A DNA stretch of 46,344 nucleotides from positions 13,302 through 59,645 of the forward strand of contig NW_014578164.1 of assembly GCF_000485595.1 (NCBI RefSeq), read 5' to 3'. The stretch is from Priapulus caudatus. Taxonomy: Eukaryota > Priapulida > Priapulimorpha > Priapulimorphida > Priapulidae. The notes below the pieces were generated by a model. It did not search any database. It had not been told where the DNA came from and worked only from the letters and a program-made list of their open reading frames with translations. Shown here one piece after another: positions 31,246-41,379 of the stretch. Both the position numbers and the translations under genes were made by a program. The number at the start of each line of letters is the position of its first letter. Positions within the stretch are counted from its first letter, which is position 1.

Positions 31246-31328
31246 ACTCCTGGTAGACGACAGGGACTCGACTACAATGGCAGGACGCGTTTGGTCCAAT
31301 TTAGTTGGACTATTTACTTGTTAGCTGG
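31246..31328 (+). repeat. 83 bp dispersed repeat (partner 34196-34278)
   Basis: ACTCCTGGTAGACGACAGG through TTGTTAGCTGG matches 34196-34278 in the same orientation and at the same length, with few substitutions. From 31330 to 32640 I see only AT-rich DNA without a gene. Confidence 0.85.
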
Positions 31329-32649
31329 AATTGCGGTGTGGACACAGCAACAGAAAACAACTTCACTACATTCTCTTGAAAATTGGCGTACTTGTACAGC
31401 AGCCAAAGCCTGAACACGTTCCCTGCACAGAGGACATCCATCTACTCTACCAGATAGTGTATGAAAAGATCTTGTTCAGGACTTTGACAAGTTTAATGTA
31501 GCCTGTAGACAAGCTAGAAATATACACTTGGTTATAATGCTTACAACTGTATTATATGAACATGTTACTGAACTTGTATTTTTTGGTTCGGGTGCAGTGG
31601 ATATAATCCAATCAAATAATTAAACGCAAAACATATCATTAAAATCATTGAGTAAAATAACGTAATAAGATCTTTATTCTAAGATATAAATCATAGTATT
31701 ACCACCAGCATTCCTGCGTTTAAGGAAACAAAAAACATTTCACTGATATAGTTATCATATGTATCAATTACACATTTTCTTGTGTTAGCCCATAACACTG
31801 TAACATTCGTTTTTGAATGACGTCTGGGGAAAAATCTGCACTCTCAGGAATGACAAATATGACTAAGCTTATGAGGATTATATTCTTTAATCCATATCTA
31901 TGAATTAATGATCTAGACTATAAGTAAACATTTTATCTAATTAATTATTTTGCATGTCACTTTGTCATACACGTAACAAATTACAATACAGTCATCTGTT
32001 CAAAAGGCACAAAACCTATATTTAACAGCTCTTGAATAGTTTTGCAATATAGTGTAAGAATAAACAAACTTATGCGGTTACAGGCATATACCTCAATACT
32101 TGTCGTATTGAATTTTGTCATTTTTTCTGCGCACAATGTTATAAATGATGCACAAAAGTATAAAAAAACAAACCTTTTTAGGCTTAAACGCCTGGCTATG
32201 CACTGTTATAAATGCTGAACAATTAATTACATGGCATATCATGAGCCAATGGGGTGAGGCTTTCTATAGGGCACATATGTGTGTTGGCTCACTACCGTCT
32301 ACGGACCATTTTTGTGATTTGCTGTGTTAAATTTTGAATGACAATTTGCTCTATTCAGGGAGCACAGCTAAATTACACAGAAAGTGTAATGCGGAAAACA
32401 TTGTTTGTGAATATTTATCATGTGAACATTCATCAACGTAATAATTTACCAATACAAGTTGATAAATAACAAGATACGGAGGTCAAAATAGTAAAATTCT
32501 TCAATCCGAATGGTATTACACCAGTTATAGGCACTATCTTGTAGACTGGAGTATAGTTCGGGGAAATATTTACATGAGTGTAATTCCCCCATAACACGTA
32601 TACACGGCTTAGCTGGTACCGTACTTAGTTGGTGCTAAGTCCGGTAAAA

Positions 32650-32923
32650 CTGCGTTCACACGAGATACACGAGATTCGAGGCTTAGCTAGCCAGGAATAA
32701 TATAGACTGGTACCCGGTCGACAGTTCCACACGCTACACTAACGTCGTGCAGCGAACGGGTACCAGTCTAGGTGAGCAATACGCGGCCAGCGTGGTGCCG
32801 AATATACGCGGCTTAGTTGGCGCGGAATATGATTCCGCGCTTAGCAAGCCGAAGCATTCGCGGCTAAGCAAGCCGCGTATATTTTAGCGTGTGAACGCAA
32901 CTTTTCTCCTCGTGTGAACGCAG
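32650..32923. mobile_element. MITE with 15 bp perfect terminal inverted repeats
   Basis: CTGCGTTCACACGAG (32650-32664) and CTCGTGTGAACGCAG (32909-32923) are exact inverted repeats. Inside, GACTGGTACCCG/CGGGTACCAGTC and several GCGGCTTAG/CTAAGCAAGCCGC pairs give further self-complementarity, so the whole 274 bp can fold. No transposase frame and no clean target duplication are seen. Confidence 0.85.
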
Positions 32924-33148
32924 CTATAAAGACAACATGAAATTTTAGGACTTTCAACATAAAATAAGTAAATACTCGTTATATACTTTATATAAAAGCT
33001 ACACAATTATACTCAATTATACTATACTTTATACTACAAACTATAAAAACACATTTACACACGCTTACTAAACTCTGTTGCACACAATTTAAGATCTTTT
33101 TGCACTCATTCTGTAATGAGGTTACACCGAGTTGAACAGACACCTCGT

Positions 33149-33790
33149 TTACATAGGAGCAGTGGGAGGGTAGGGTGGTGCCACTATTCCATATGGTGGG
33201 GGAGATGGGCCACTTTGCAGGCCCTGGGGTTGGGCGCTATATTGGTTTGTGTGACGCTGCATTGGCATACCTGTATGAGGCATAACAGTACTAGGTGGAA
33301 ATGTCTGACCGGCAGGAATATGATAGACAATGGTTCCGGGGGGATAAGCAGTGTTGGGCAAAATAGCTGGCTGTCCAGGCACACCCTGAGGCACCGGGGC
33401 ATAGTGAACGGTAACCGAAGTTTGAGAAGGCCCAACAAGACAACACACAGCCTTGCAACAAAGAACGGAGGACAAGATAGCTACGACAAACTCTGTCACA
33501 GCTATATGCAACAGCAAGACGCAGTATGTTAATCTACCTCCCGTTTCCTCCACTATGAAAATGCTCTCGATTATTATCATAACTCCCGCACCGATGCTTG
33601 ACAGAATGCTCATCACCATGACCGAAATTATCAGACACTTGTTGGTCTTTTTCCCACTTGCACAAATTCCCAACCCTCCGGCGATGATGAAGAAAGGTGC
33701 AAACCATATTCCCATGCCTTTAGTGCCATGGTAATAGTAGATCATGCCGAAGATCACCTCCAGCAATACCGACATTGTTCCACCGGCAAC
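33149..33790 (-). CDS. MS4A-like exon 2: helices 1 (end) to 4 and tail
   Basis: Acceptor CTTGTAG|GTTGCC at 33791; stop TAA at 33151-33149. Begins VAGGTMSVLLEVIFGMIYYY, the second half of helix 1, so translation from the internal ATG at 33775 alone would lose half of that helix. All remaining helices and the proline-rich tail are in this single exon. Confidence 0.88.
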   Translation of the reverse strand, partial: VAGGTMSVLLEVIFGMIYYYHGTKGMGIWFAPFFIIAGGLGICASGKKTNKCLIISVMVMSILSSIGAGVMIIIESIFIVEETGGRLTYCVLLLHIAVTEFVVAILSSVLCCKAVCCLVGPSQTSVTVHYAPVPQGVPGQPAILPNTAYPPGTIVYHIPAGQTFPPSTVMPHTGMPMQRHTNQYSAQPQGLQSGPSPPPYGIVAPPYPPTAPM

Positions 33791-36685
33791 CTACAAGATA
33801 TGTGAGTGATGATTACCTAGCAGCATACTATATTGATCAATACAAGTCACGTAATTAAGTAGCAGGTGCACATGCCATGCAGTACAAATGCAACATCAGG
33901 ACAGTTATAAGCCAATAAACCAATTTGGTAATACAACAGATATCTACATTTTCAAAATCAGGACTGGCTGGGTTTTCAAACTCATTTCCAAGCCTGCTCA
34001 GAAGTCTTGAATCTGCCACTTCACACCTTAGTGTTCAAATCCTGGCCAGGGCAGTGAATTTTCACAAGGTGTAAATGAACCACTGTGGATGTAAAACACT
34101 CGGGCAGTGACCACTCTCAGAGCCATTTGGCTTCGTGTAAACTGGCGAAGCAGAAGACTTATGAAGTCAATGGGCAGTTGCAGTGACCGATGACTACTCC
34201 TGGTAGACGACAGGAACTCGACTACAATGGCAGGATTCGTCTGGTCCTATTTAGTTGGAACATTCACTTGTTAGCTGGGCCTGATATAAAACCAGAGTAT
34301 GTCTGAATGGGAAGACCACAATATGAATGATATAACTCAAAGATACTATAAAAAGACAATTTGAATGCAGCACTATAGCATATATGCATCACAAGCAATG
34401 TGATACACCATGCTTTCATTTTATTCAACTGACGTGTGACTGCGAGATCTCAATGTGATTCTAACTTCCTTCATTTTTTCTAGTAGGTACCACGTTTTAC
34501 AGTTATTAGTAAACTAGAAAGGGCAGTTGTCGCCAACTACATGTATCCCCCGTGTTCTCCCCAAGATGTGTAAGTATACGAAGGTTGGTCACGCTAGGTC
34601 AATTAGGGGCCGAGTTACAGAGCGGAAGGGAAATATGATGAAGGTCAAGGTCAATGTCAAATAAAGGTTGAAGTGACCTGGTTTAGGTACGCGACACACC
34701 TTTACCTGGTTTTGGTATGCTGCGCACCTTCTCCCCAAGATGTGTAAGTATACCAAGTTTGGTAGCGCTAGGTCAATTAGGGGCCGAGTTAGAGAGCAGA
34801 AGGGAAATATGATCAAGGTCAAACTTCTCCCCAAGATGTGTAAGTATACCAAGTTTGGTAGCGCTAGGTCAATTAGGGGCCGAGTTAGAGAGCAGAAGGG
34901 AAATATGATCAAGGTCAATGTAAAGGTCAAATAAAGGTCGCAGTGACCTGGTTTTTGTACGCTGCTCACCTTCTCCCCTAGATGTGTAAGTATACCAAGT
35001 TTGGTAGCGCTAGGTCAATTAGGGGCCGAGTTAGAGTGAAAGGGAAATATGATCAAGGTCAAGGTAAAGGTCAAATAAAGGTAGCAGTGACTTGGTTTTG
35101 GTACGCTGCTCACCTTCTCCCAAAGATGTGTAAGTATACCAAGTTTGGTAGCACTAGGTCAATTAGGGGCCTGAGTTAGAGAGCGGAAGGGAAATATGGT
35201 CAAGGTCAAATAAAGGTCGCAGTGACCTGGTCCAGCAACGCCTACTTCGTCGCGGGGATACAATTATCATGTTGGGAGCTTAGTGATTAATGGATGGCTA
35301 CACTACGCATATCAGTGGTGACTATGTTACATGGTTATTAAAAAGTCATGAAACAGTAAGACGGGTAACTGCTGATACAAGCTTTTACCTGCTCCACTGA
35401 CACACCGCATCTGCAATCAACCATTTGAGCCCCGGCCTAATCTAAATGTCTATCTATATATTACACACAAAATGTCTTAGACCCTTCGTATTCACAAAAA
35501 CATGCAATTTTCGAAATAATAGTTTGGTAAACAATCGTTTGCTGTAATCTTGAAACTAGAGCCGGTTCTATGGACTACTAGTAGCGCCGCCGCCATAGTA
35601 CAGTCTCTCTCCAATGCACTTGTTTTCAATTAATCCCCGACAATTTACAAGTTTACAAATTCTGCAATTATCGCGATAGCAGGCTTTCCAGCAGTCCTTG
35701 ACAACATTTTAGGGCTAATTTTAGGGAGAAATTCAAGTATTTTTAGGGCTATTTTAGGAAATTTTAGGGATGAATCGAAACATTTTAGGGATAAAATAAG
35801 TCGCTTACCTTTTATAAACATCAAGGTGTTAACTTACAGATACAGTTCTATGTGGTATGTGTCCAGTCTACCAGCTATATTCCTATCCTCCAAGTCCTCG
35901 ATACGACTGTACATTATCAAGTTTCATGCAAATTAGGCATGTCTTGTCCATTCCAGCCAGGAGCAGGGTCGTATAATCAGACACTGAAGCTTAGGAATCA
36001 CTGGTCGACTGAGTCACAATACTCACTCTGTATAAAGATAACTAGAAAACATCCAAGACGCGTGTTAGTTTAGGAATATTAGTCTCGACAGGGGTGCAGA
36101 CCGGGTACATGTGCGAACGCACATGTGGTGGTTAGACAGACAAAGCGCTAGGGCCTAGGCAGTTGTATGTATGATTAGTTAGGCAGGGTGAAGTTGTCTG
36201 TGATTGGTTAGGAGTGTGGACTTGTTTGCGATTGGTGAAGAGTTTGCATATAAATAGAAATTTGAAGAAAGGTCGGGAGTTCAGTTCTGGCATTCTGGGT
36301 GTTAGCGCGTACCGTTAGAGACCTGTATTAGTTGTAAACAATTAATATATTGTTTTAGTAAACACAAAAATTTATACTTCGTCTTTGATTATTTTACTCT
36401 AAATTATTTCATTCCAATCTTGGTGTAACTTCAACGCTACAACAAGTTGCAAACGTTCATACACATTTTGTGATTTTTTCTGCTTACCTGGCAAATTGAA
36501 AGCCACAATGCGGCTCGTGAGTAATTCACCCCTAGACTTCTGGGCATTGATTGCACAGGTGGTGGTTGCTCCTGAACTTCCACCCGCCCATCCCCCGCAG
36601 GTGCCGTTGGGTGATTACCTCCGATGAAGCCACTTTCATCACGCTTTCCATAGCCATAGGGATAAGCAGCTGCTTCAGTGCTCAT
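33149..36685 (-). CDS. MS4A/CD20-like four-helix membrane protein, two coding exons
   Basis: Exons 36685-36488 and 33790-33149 join in phase 0 (CCAG|GTAAGC ... CTTGTAG|GTT) to give 279 residues. Four hydrophobic segments stand at about 58-86, 93-111, 118-144 and 153-183, the first spanning the exon junction. Short loops, a polar N terminus of about 55 residues and a cysteine run (LCCKAVCCL) after helix 4 fit the MS4A/CD20 type of tetraspan proteins, which act in plasma or endosomal membranes, in vertebrates partly in calcium signalling; the invertebrate members are poorly known. The tail (185-279) is rich in Pro, Tyr and Gln and holds PPPY (263-266), a candidate WW-domain ligand. The start is the ATG at 36685; an acceptor TATATAG|G at 36705 implies a further 5' non-coding exon. 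A related tetraspan family cannot be excluded. Confidence 0.85.
34196..34278 (+). repeat. 83 bp dispersed repeat (partner 31246-31328)
   Basis: Second copy of the ACTCCTGGTAGACGACAGG module, inside the MS4A-like intron, ending again in CACTTGTTAGCTGG. Confidence 0.85.
34542..35263. mobile_element. Non-autonomous element: TGTATCCCC ends around tandem repeats
   Basis: TGTATCCCC (34542) and its reverse complement GGGGATACA (to 35262) bound about five tandem copies of a roughly 90-150 bp unit. Each unit has CTTCTCCCCAAGATGTGTAA, CCAAGTTTGGTAGCGCTAGG, TCAATTAGGGGCCGAGTTAG and AAGGTCAA steps. Another unit copy with the same GACTTCGTCGCG-GGATAC end stands at 39853-39998. Open frames here are repeats, not genes. 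It lies in the MS4A-like intron. Confidence 0.7.
35706..35802 (+). repeat. Cluster of TTTTAGGG motifs
   Basis: Six TTTTAGG(G) motifs in about 95 bp, separated by irregular spacers. They are not a head-to-tail telomere array. The surrounding 35280-36060 shows no gene. Confidence 0.6.
36063..36444 (+). mobile_element. Solo-LTR-like segment, 382 bp
   Basis: It begins TGTTAG and ends CTACAACA, short inverted termini of LTR type (TG...CA). Inside are a TATA box GCATATAAATAG (36247), a likely start region, ATTAATATATTG and a T-rich end. No internal coding or second LTR is present, and no target duplication was found. It sits just inside the MS4A-like intron, 43 bp from the exon 1 donor and on the opposite strand. 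Confidence 0.5.
36488..36685 (-). CDS. MS4A-like exon 1: N-terminal cytoplasmic region
   Basis: ATG at 36685 opens MSTEAAAYPYGYGKRDESGF; the exon ends RAALWLSICQ|GTAAGC. The last residues are the start of transmembrane helix 1, completed after splicing. PPPVQSMPRS before the helix is polar and proline-rich. Confidence 0.82.
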
Positions 36686-37164
36686 GTTCACCAGATAGCA
36701 TTAACCTATATAGGAAGAATTCTCGTATCAGAAAATTCCAGATCACAACGCCATTCACAAATCACAAATGTTTTTGCCATGGGAATGTAAAACACAATTT
36801 CTTAAGAGGTGACGTGTCCTGGAACACATTAATGAAATGATGGGGAACAGGTCATGCTAACTTCATGCTGCTGCTCAATGAACATGCTCCTCCTGATACA
36901 GATGCAATAACACAGCACGTGCTATGGAAAAGGACGAGTACAGGTAACTCTCAATTAACACATTTTGGAGTGAAGTGATTGGTCAATTTACAGCTTATAT
37001 TTAGCACAACATAATTGGCAAAAAGTGATCACAGATAAACGCCATATAGTTTACTGGACTGGCTGATGTCCACTACACTGCCACTGTATTATAGAATAAA
37101 TAGATGAAGATTGTGAATCTTCAGGCAGCCAACTAAAAGAACAAGCAAACAAGAGCATAACACC

Positions 37165-37352
37165 AGTCCTTTGTTAACAGTCAACAAATCCATGTTTAAC
37201 CCTCCTCTTGAAAGTCAAAAGGTTATCCGACACTTACTCTTCGCATGCCAGCGGAAAGTACATTTCATGGTCCTTTCAATAAAGCCATGAAAATGGTAGG
37301 TCACCGCGCGCTGAAACAAAAAAGTTTTCCAATCGCTCCGTCAGACCATGTC
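37165..37352 (+). repeat. Dispersed repeat combining two modules seen near the second gap
   Basis: The left part matches 30670-30770 directly; the right part (CCATGAAAATGGTAGGTCAC ... CTGAAACAAAAAAGTTTTCC ... GACCATGTCC) matches 29440-29529 inverted. The intact order here suggests what the gap interrupts. 36690-37160 contains nothing else recognised. Confidence 0.7.
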
Positions 37353-37619
37353 CTCAGAAAATGTCTAAAATCTGCAATAGCGTATGCGGCAGGAGTGGGC
37401 GGGGTCTATTTTTATCCTCCAATCACAGGTCGGAGCAATTCCTCTGTTTAGACGCATGTCGAACAAACGGCAAAAACTCCTGCTATTGCTTTTAAACAAC
37501 AGCCTGCAAAAACTATCTATGTATATTGTATAATGATAAGATAATAAAGTCAAATATACGAAGAAAATTATCAATATCATGTACTGTACGGCAGTCTACG
37601 TCTTGGCTAGCATTATGGG

Positions 37620-37870
37620 TATTTATGTAATCGTAATGTCACGTGCCGATGGAAACGGCTGCGATTGGCTATTTGTATAAAGTGTCGCGGGCGGCAGTCG
37701 CTGGAAAATAGAAACGTTTCTAAATATTTTTGTCGTCGAGGTTGTCGCTGGTCGTTGTCGCGTGTGACGTTGTGAGCAATGGCTCATAGGAAACAATAGT
37801 TTCTAATTATCTGAAAAGTCGTTTGTCGTTACGGTCGGTCGTTGTCGCTGCAGTGTGTCTTGGCCTTTAC
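37620..37870. repeat. GTCGCTGGTCGTTGTCGC-rich segment, MITE-like end
   Basis: Repeated GTCGCTGG and GTCGTTGTCGC motifs lead into CAGTGTGTCTTGGCCTTTAC, the same kind of ending as at 31222. Probably one end of a small transposon. 37960-38930 holds no supported gene. Confidence 0.4.
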
Positions 37871-39029
37871 CCTATACTCATATCGCATTAGCCCGACCAG
37901 GCTGTGCGACGGATTGTCTATACGGTACGTATTCTAACCCTAGCTTCTTGGAGCTAATATGATAATATCGCATGTACAAATTAAGAATAAAAGGTCGACA
38001 AGTTTGGGACACAATTAGTATTTACTCAATGACAATTAAATCTGTACCATTCAATCACAGTTCAAAGTCATCTAGAGAATCTACTACACTGTTTCCACAA
38101 TCTTTGACAATGTTTAACAGAGCTTAAATGGATGAAATTCAAGGAATATTTACCTTCGGACAAAAATTAAAAACCTGGCGCCATTCGGTTCCACAACCAC
38201 GGTACCACGCTAGCTGCCTCGTTTCTCAGAATATTTAGGAACGAGTGCGAAACTAGAACACTGAGAGGTGCTGCCATCTAGACCGATAAGATGTAACTAA
38301 ACGCAATCATGAATTTTGGCACAGTACTGCCACATGTAAGTCAGATATGGAGAAAATTATAACGTTCACGTCGTGACTGACGTGACACTAAATTAGCATG
38401 CTCACTACTCCGGTTATTTTTCTTACAGTGTTTGAAAGCAACCTCTCCAAATAATAGGCATTGATTCTGGTTAAACTAAAGATTACTTTGGCATGTTAAT
38501 TTCACTTTTCCATTGATGAATTGTAGCTAGAATATGGGATAATCACTCACTCTAGGTACAAAATTAATAATACAAATTAGAACATTTTCACATTTAAATG
38601 AATTACGGTGAAATTCGAAAATCAACACTGCCATATGTTAGTAAAAAGTTGTTTTCAAATAACTTATATGAGTTTTTTTGCAGTTGCAAACATCTTTTGC
38701 TCTGAACTATTGAATTTAGATTTTACTTATATATATAATCCCTCCAGCGTGGAATTGCCCAAGACAGTAACTTCAATTTCAGTAACTTCAATTTCTTACA
38801 CTGCAGATTGGAATCACACCGGGGAAGTGTTTAAATTTGGTTATTGTTGCAGTGCAGATGCAGGGATTTTGAAAGTTTTTTTTTTAACCCGGCGCGACAC
38901 CACATGGGGTCACATTATGACAGATGTTTGATAATAATTATTCTATCTGAATAAGTGAATTGCTGAGGATGGATGGCCTGCTAAATAATGGGCGCGTTGC
39001 GAAGCCAAAGACCATATAGCCGTGCATCG

Positions 39030-39850
39030 GCATACAGGTGTTGTCGTTCATCTGTGTGCGTGATAGGTTTAGCAAACCATATTTGGTATGAATACGAAAC
39101 GTGTTTATAAACCGCCGGTCAAACGCGAGGCTTGTTTTTTGAGCCTCGTAGCGCCTATGGTGGGTCATATACTGTATTCGCATTAATATTTCGATAACGA
39201 TTGAGGGGACAATTAAATTTACTATATGTACATCGACATACATGTGTTGTCGTTCATCTGTGTGCGTGATAGGTTTAGCAAACCATATTTGGTATAAATA
39301 CGAAGCGTGTTTATAAACCGCCGGGCAAACGCGAGGCTATATGCGTGGTCATAGCGCCTATGGCTGGGGTCATAAAGTGTATTCGCAATAATATTTCGAT
39401 AACGATTACGGGAAAGATTAAATTTACTATATGTATACATCTACCCACACGTGTTGTCGTTCATCTGTGTGCGTGATGGCTTTAGTATATTATGTTTAGT
39501 ATGAATACGAAGCGTGTTTATATCGACCGCCGGTCAAACGCGAGGCTCAAAAAATGAGCCTCACAGCGCTATAGGCGGCGTCATGAAGTGTATTCGGTTA
39601 AATATTTCGATAACGATTACGGGGAAGAATAAATTTACTATATGTACATCTACCCACACGTGTTGTCGTTCATCTGCGTGCGTGATAGCTTTAGTATATT
39701 ATGTTTAGTATGAATACGAAGCGTGTTTATATCGACCGCCGGTCAAACGCGAGGCTAAAAAAAAGGAGCCTCATAGCGCTACAGGCGGCGTCATGAAGTG
39801 TATTCGGTTAAATATTTCGTGTGGTCGTTCATCTGTGTGCGTGATAGGTT
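39030..39850. repeat. 207 bp tandem repeat, nearly five copies
   Basis: TTGTCGTTCATCTGTGTGCG recurs at 39041, 39247, 39454 and 39663, spacing 206, 207 and 209, with a last shortened copy at about 39822. Each unit carries a hairpin GAGGCTCAAAAAATGAGCCTC or a variant, a GAATACGAA(G/A)CGTGTTTATA block and ATTTCGATAACGATT. The last copy joins abruptly to the 34.6 kb repeat type. Confidence 0.92.
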
Positions 39851-39852
39851 TA

Positions 39853-39998
39853 CAGTGACCTGGTTTTGGTAGCGCTAGGTCAATTAGGGGTCGAGTTATA
39901 GAGCGGAAGGGAAAATCTCTGCAGCGGACCGAGTGGCGGCGGCGGCTGTACAGACATGAAACCATAGTATCCCCGCCGACTTCGTCGCGAGGGATACA
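39853..39998. repeat. Isolated unit of the 34.6 kb element with terminal hairpin
   Basis: CAGTGACCTGGTTTTGGTAG, CGCTAGGTCAATTAGGGG and GAGCGGAAGGGAAA match the tandem units at 34560-35230. It ends GTATCCCCGCCGACTTCGTC followed by GCGAGGGATAC, a hairpin. Confidence 0.75.
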
Positions 39999-40076
39999 AT
40001 CAATTCGTTTTTAAAAAGAGGGCAAATTAAAGTGTTCATGAGAGTTGACATTAACAATTCTACTGTCAGACTTTAG

Positions 40077-40557
40077 CAGGGGCGGATCCATGCAGGGGGT
40101 GCGCACCCCCTGCCCCTTCCCACGCAAAGTGCCCTTTTTGCAAAAGTTGCCTTATTAAAAAAACGGTATGTTTTTCCGCTCGGCCTGTATCTGACAAGTA
40201 TTTCACTCAGTCGGACCCGATCAAGCCCTCGTTTTTCTTAGAATATATATATATTGGTCGGGCCCAGGAGTCGGGCCATACCATGCTGAAATTCAAAACG
40301 GAAAACCTAGGTCCAAAACTAACTGCTGCCTTTCTTAAAATGATGTTAGCAATACACTGGCGCCACTGTACGGTCGCCTGTATAGATGCACTGGATGAGT
40401 TACATTATTATATTGCCAAATGCACGCATTTCAATCAGCTATGCCAAAAGCTCACATTAATAACTTATGAACCGCCTTATTGGCTTCGCCACCAAAAAAG
40501 AGTCCCTTTTTACAAAGCTTGCACTCCCTCCTTCCTAAAATCCTGGATCCGCCCCTG
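40077..40557. mobile_element. hAT-like MITE, 481 bp, 14 bp perfect terminal repeats
   Basis: CAGGGGCGGATCCA (40077-40090) is the exact inverse of TGGATCCGCCCCTG (40544-40557). The ends are hAT-style. The flanks GACTTTAG and TTTGGACT do not form a clean 8 bp duplication, so the insertion is old or rearranged. The internal open frame (40283-40591) overruns the terminal repeat and has no family motif. Confidence 0.8.
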
Positions 40558-40882
40558 TTTGGACTCCACAACAATTTTGGAGGACAGGTAAGGTCGGACT
40601 GAATAAATCATGTGATAATTTCATGAAATGCAAGTATTTTTTTGTAAACTTATGTAAAAAGGCATCCTGACATGTTCATTCATGTTAAAAACACACATAG
40701 TCATTAATACTTGTGTTATTAAACAAGAAACACAACAATTTACCCACCCAAAATTTTCTGCTACACACCGACGTAATTTTAATATTGGCATCAAGAGGCT
40801 GCTGAAGGCTCATGCATGGGAGTATAAATAAATTCTCGTAAATCTTTATATATATATGCAACAGTCTAGATAATTTAGTATA

Positions 40883-40980
40883 ACAAGTGCCGCAGAGCGA
40901 CAGCGCTCATCTAACGTCTACTGCAGTGACTCTGTGGTGGAGTGGTGGGATTCTAGTAAACCCTGCTAGTCCCAAATGTG
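40883..40980 (+). repeat. Short dispersed repeat around GTGCCGCAGAGCGACAGCG
   Basis: GTGCCGCAGAGCGACAGCG and the following 40 bp resemble 30343-30400. Otherwise 40560-41115 shows nothing recognised. Confidence 0.45.
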
Positions 40981-41117
40981 TTCACATACACGCCGAAACA
41001 GTGGAATGCACAGAGATGGTATCAGGAACCTTCTCAAAAGAATGTTCGTTGGGATCGTTATGAAAGTTGCCACGAGATGGCGCAGTGTGCGCGACGCAGT
41101 GTGGTTTGTAGTCTGAT

Positions 41118-41322
41118 GTGGGAGAGAGAAGAGAGAGAGAGAGAGAGAGAAGAGTGTTGGGCGCAGCGTGTGTTTGTGGAGTGTGTGGGACGACGAGAAG
41201 ACGAGGAGAGAGACAGAAGAGGAGAGGAGAGGAGAGAGAGAGAGAGGAGAGAGAGAGGAAGGAGAGAGAGAGAGAGAGAGACAGAGAGAGGAGAGAGAGG
41301 AGAGAGAGAGAGAGAGAAGAGA

Positions 41323-41357
<35 letters not shown>

Positions 41358-41375
41358 TGAGGAGAGAGCGAGAGA
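41118..41375. repeat. (GA)n purine-rich tract
   Basis: About 250 bp of GAGAGAG with irregular A or G insertions. It gives Arg/Glu open frames in three frames, none real. Confidence 0.95.
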
Positions 41376-41379
41376 GTTG

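Noticed and set aside
34589-35179. Repeated frames with MCKYTKFGSARSIRGRVR
   Set aside because: Translation of the tandem units in the TIR-bounded element; present only because unit lengths keep frame locally.
38160-38310. Possible minus-strand 5' exon ending CCGAAG|GTAAAT for the MS4A-like gene
   Set aside because: A single plausible donor without promoter or transcript support is not enough.
40283-40591. 102-codon frame in the 481 bp MITE
   Set aside because: Runs through the terminal inverted repeat and lacks motifs.
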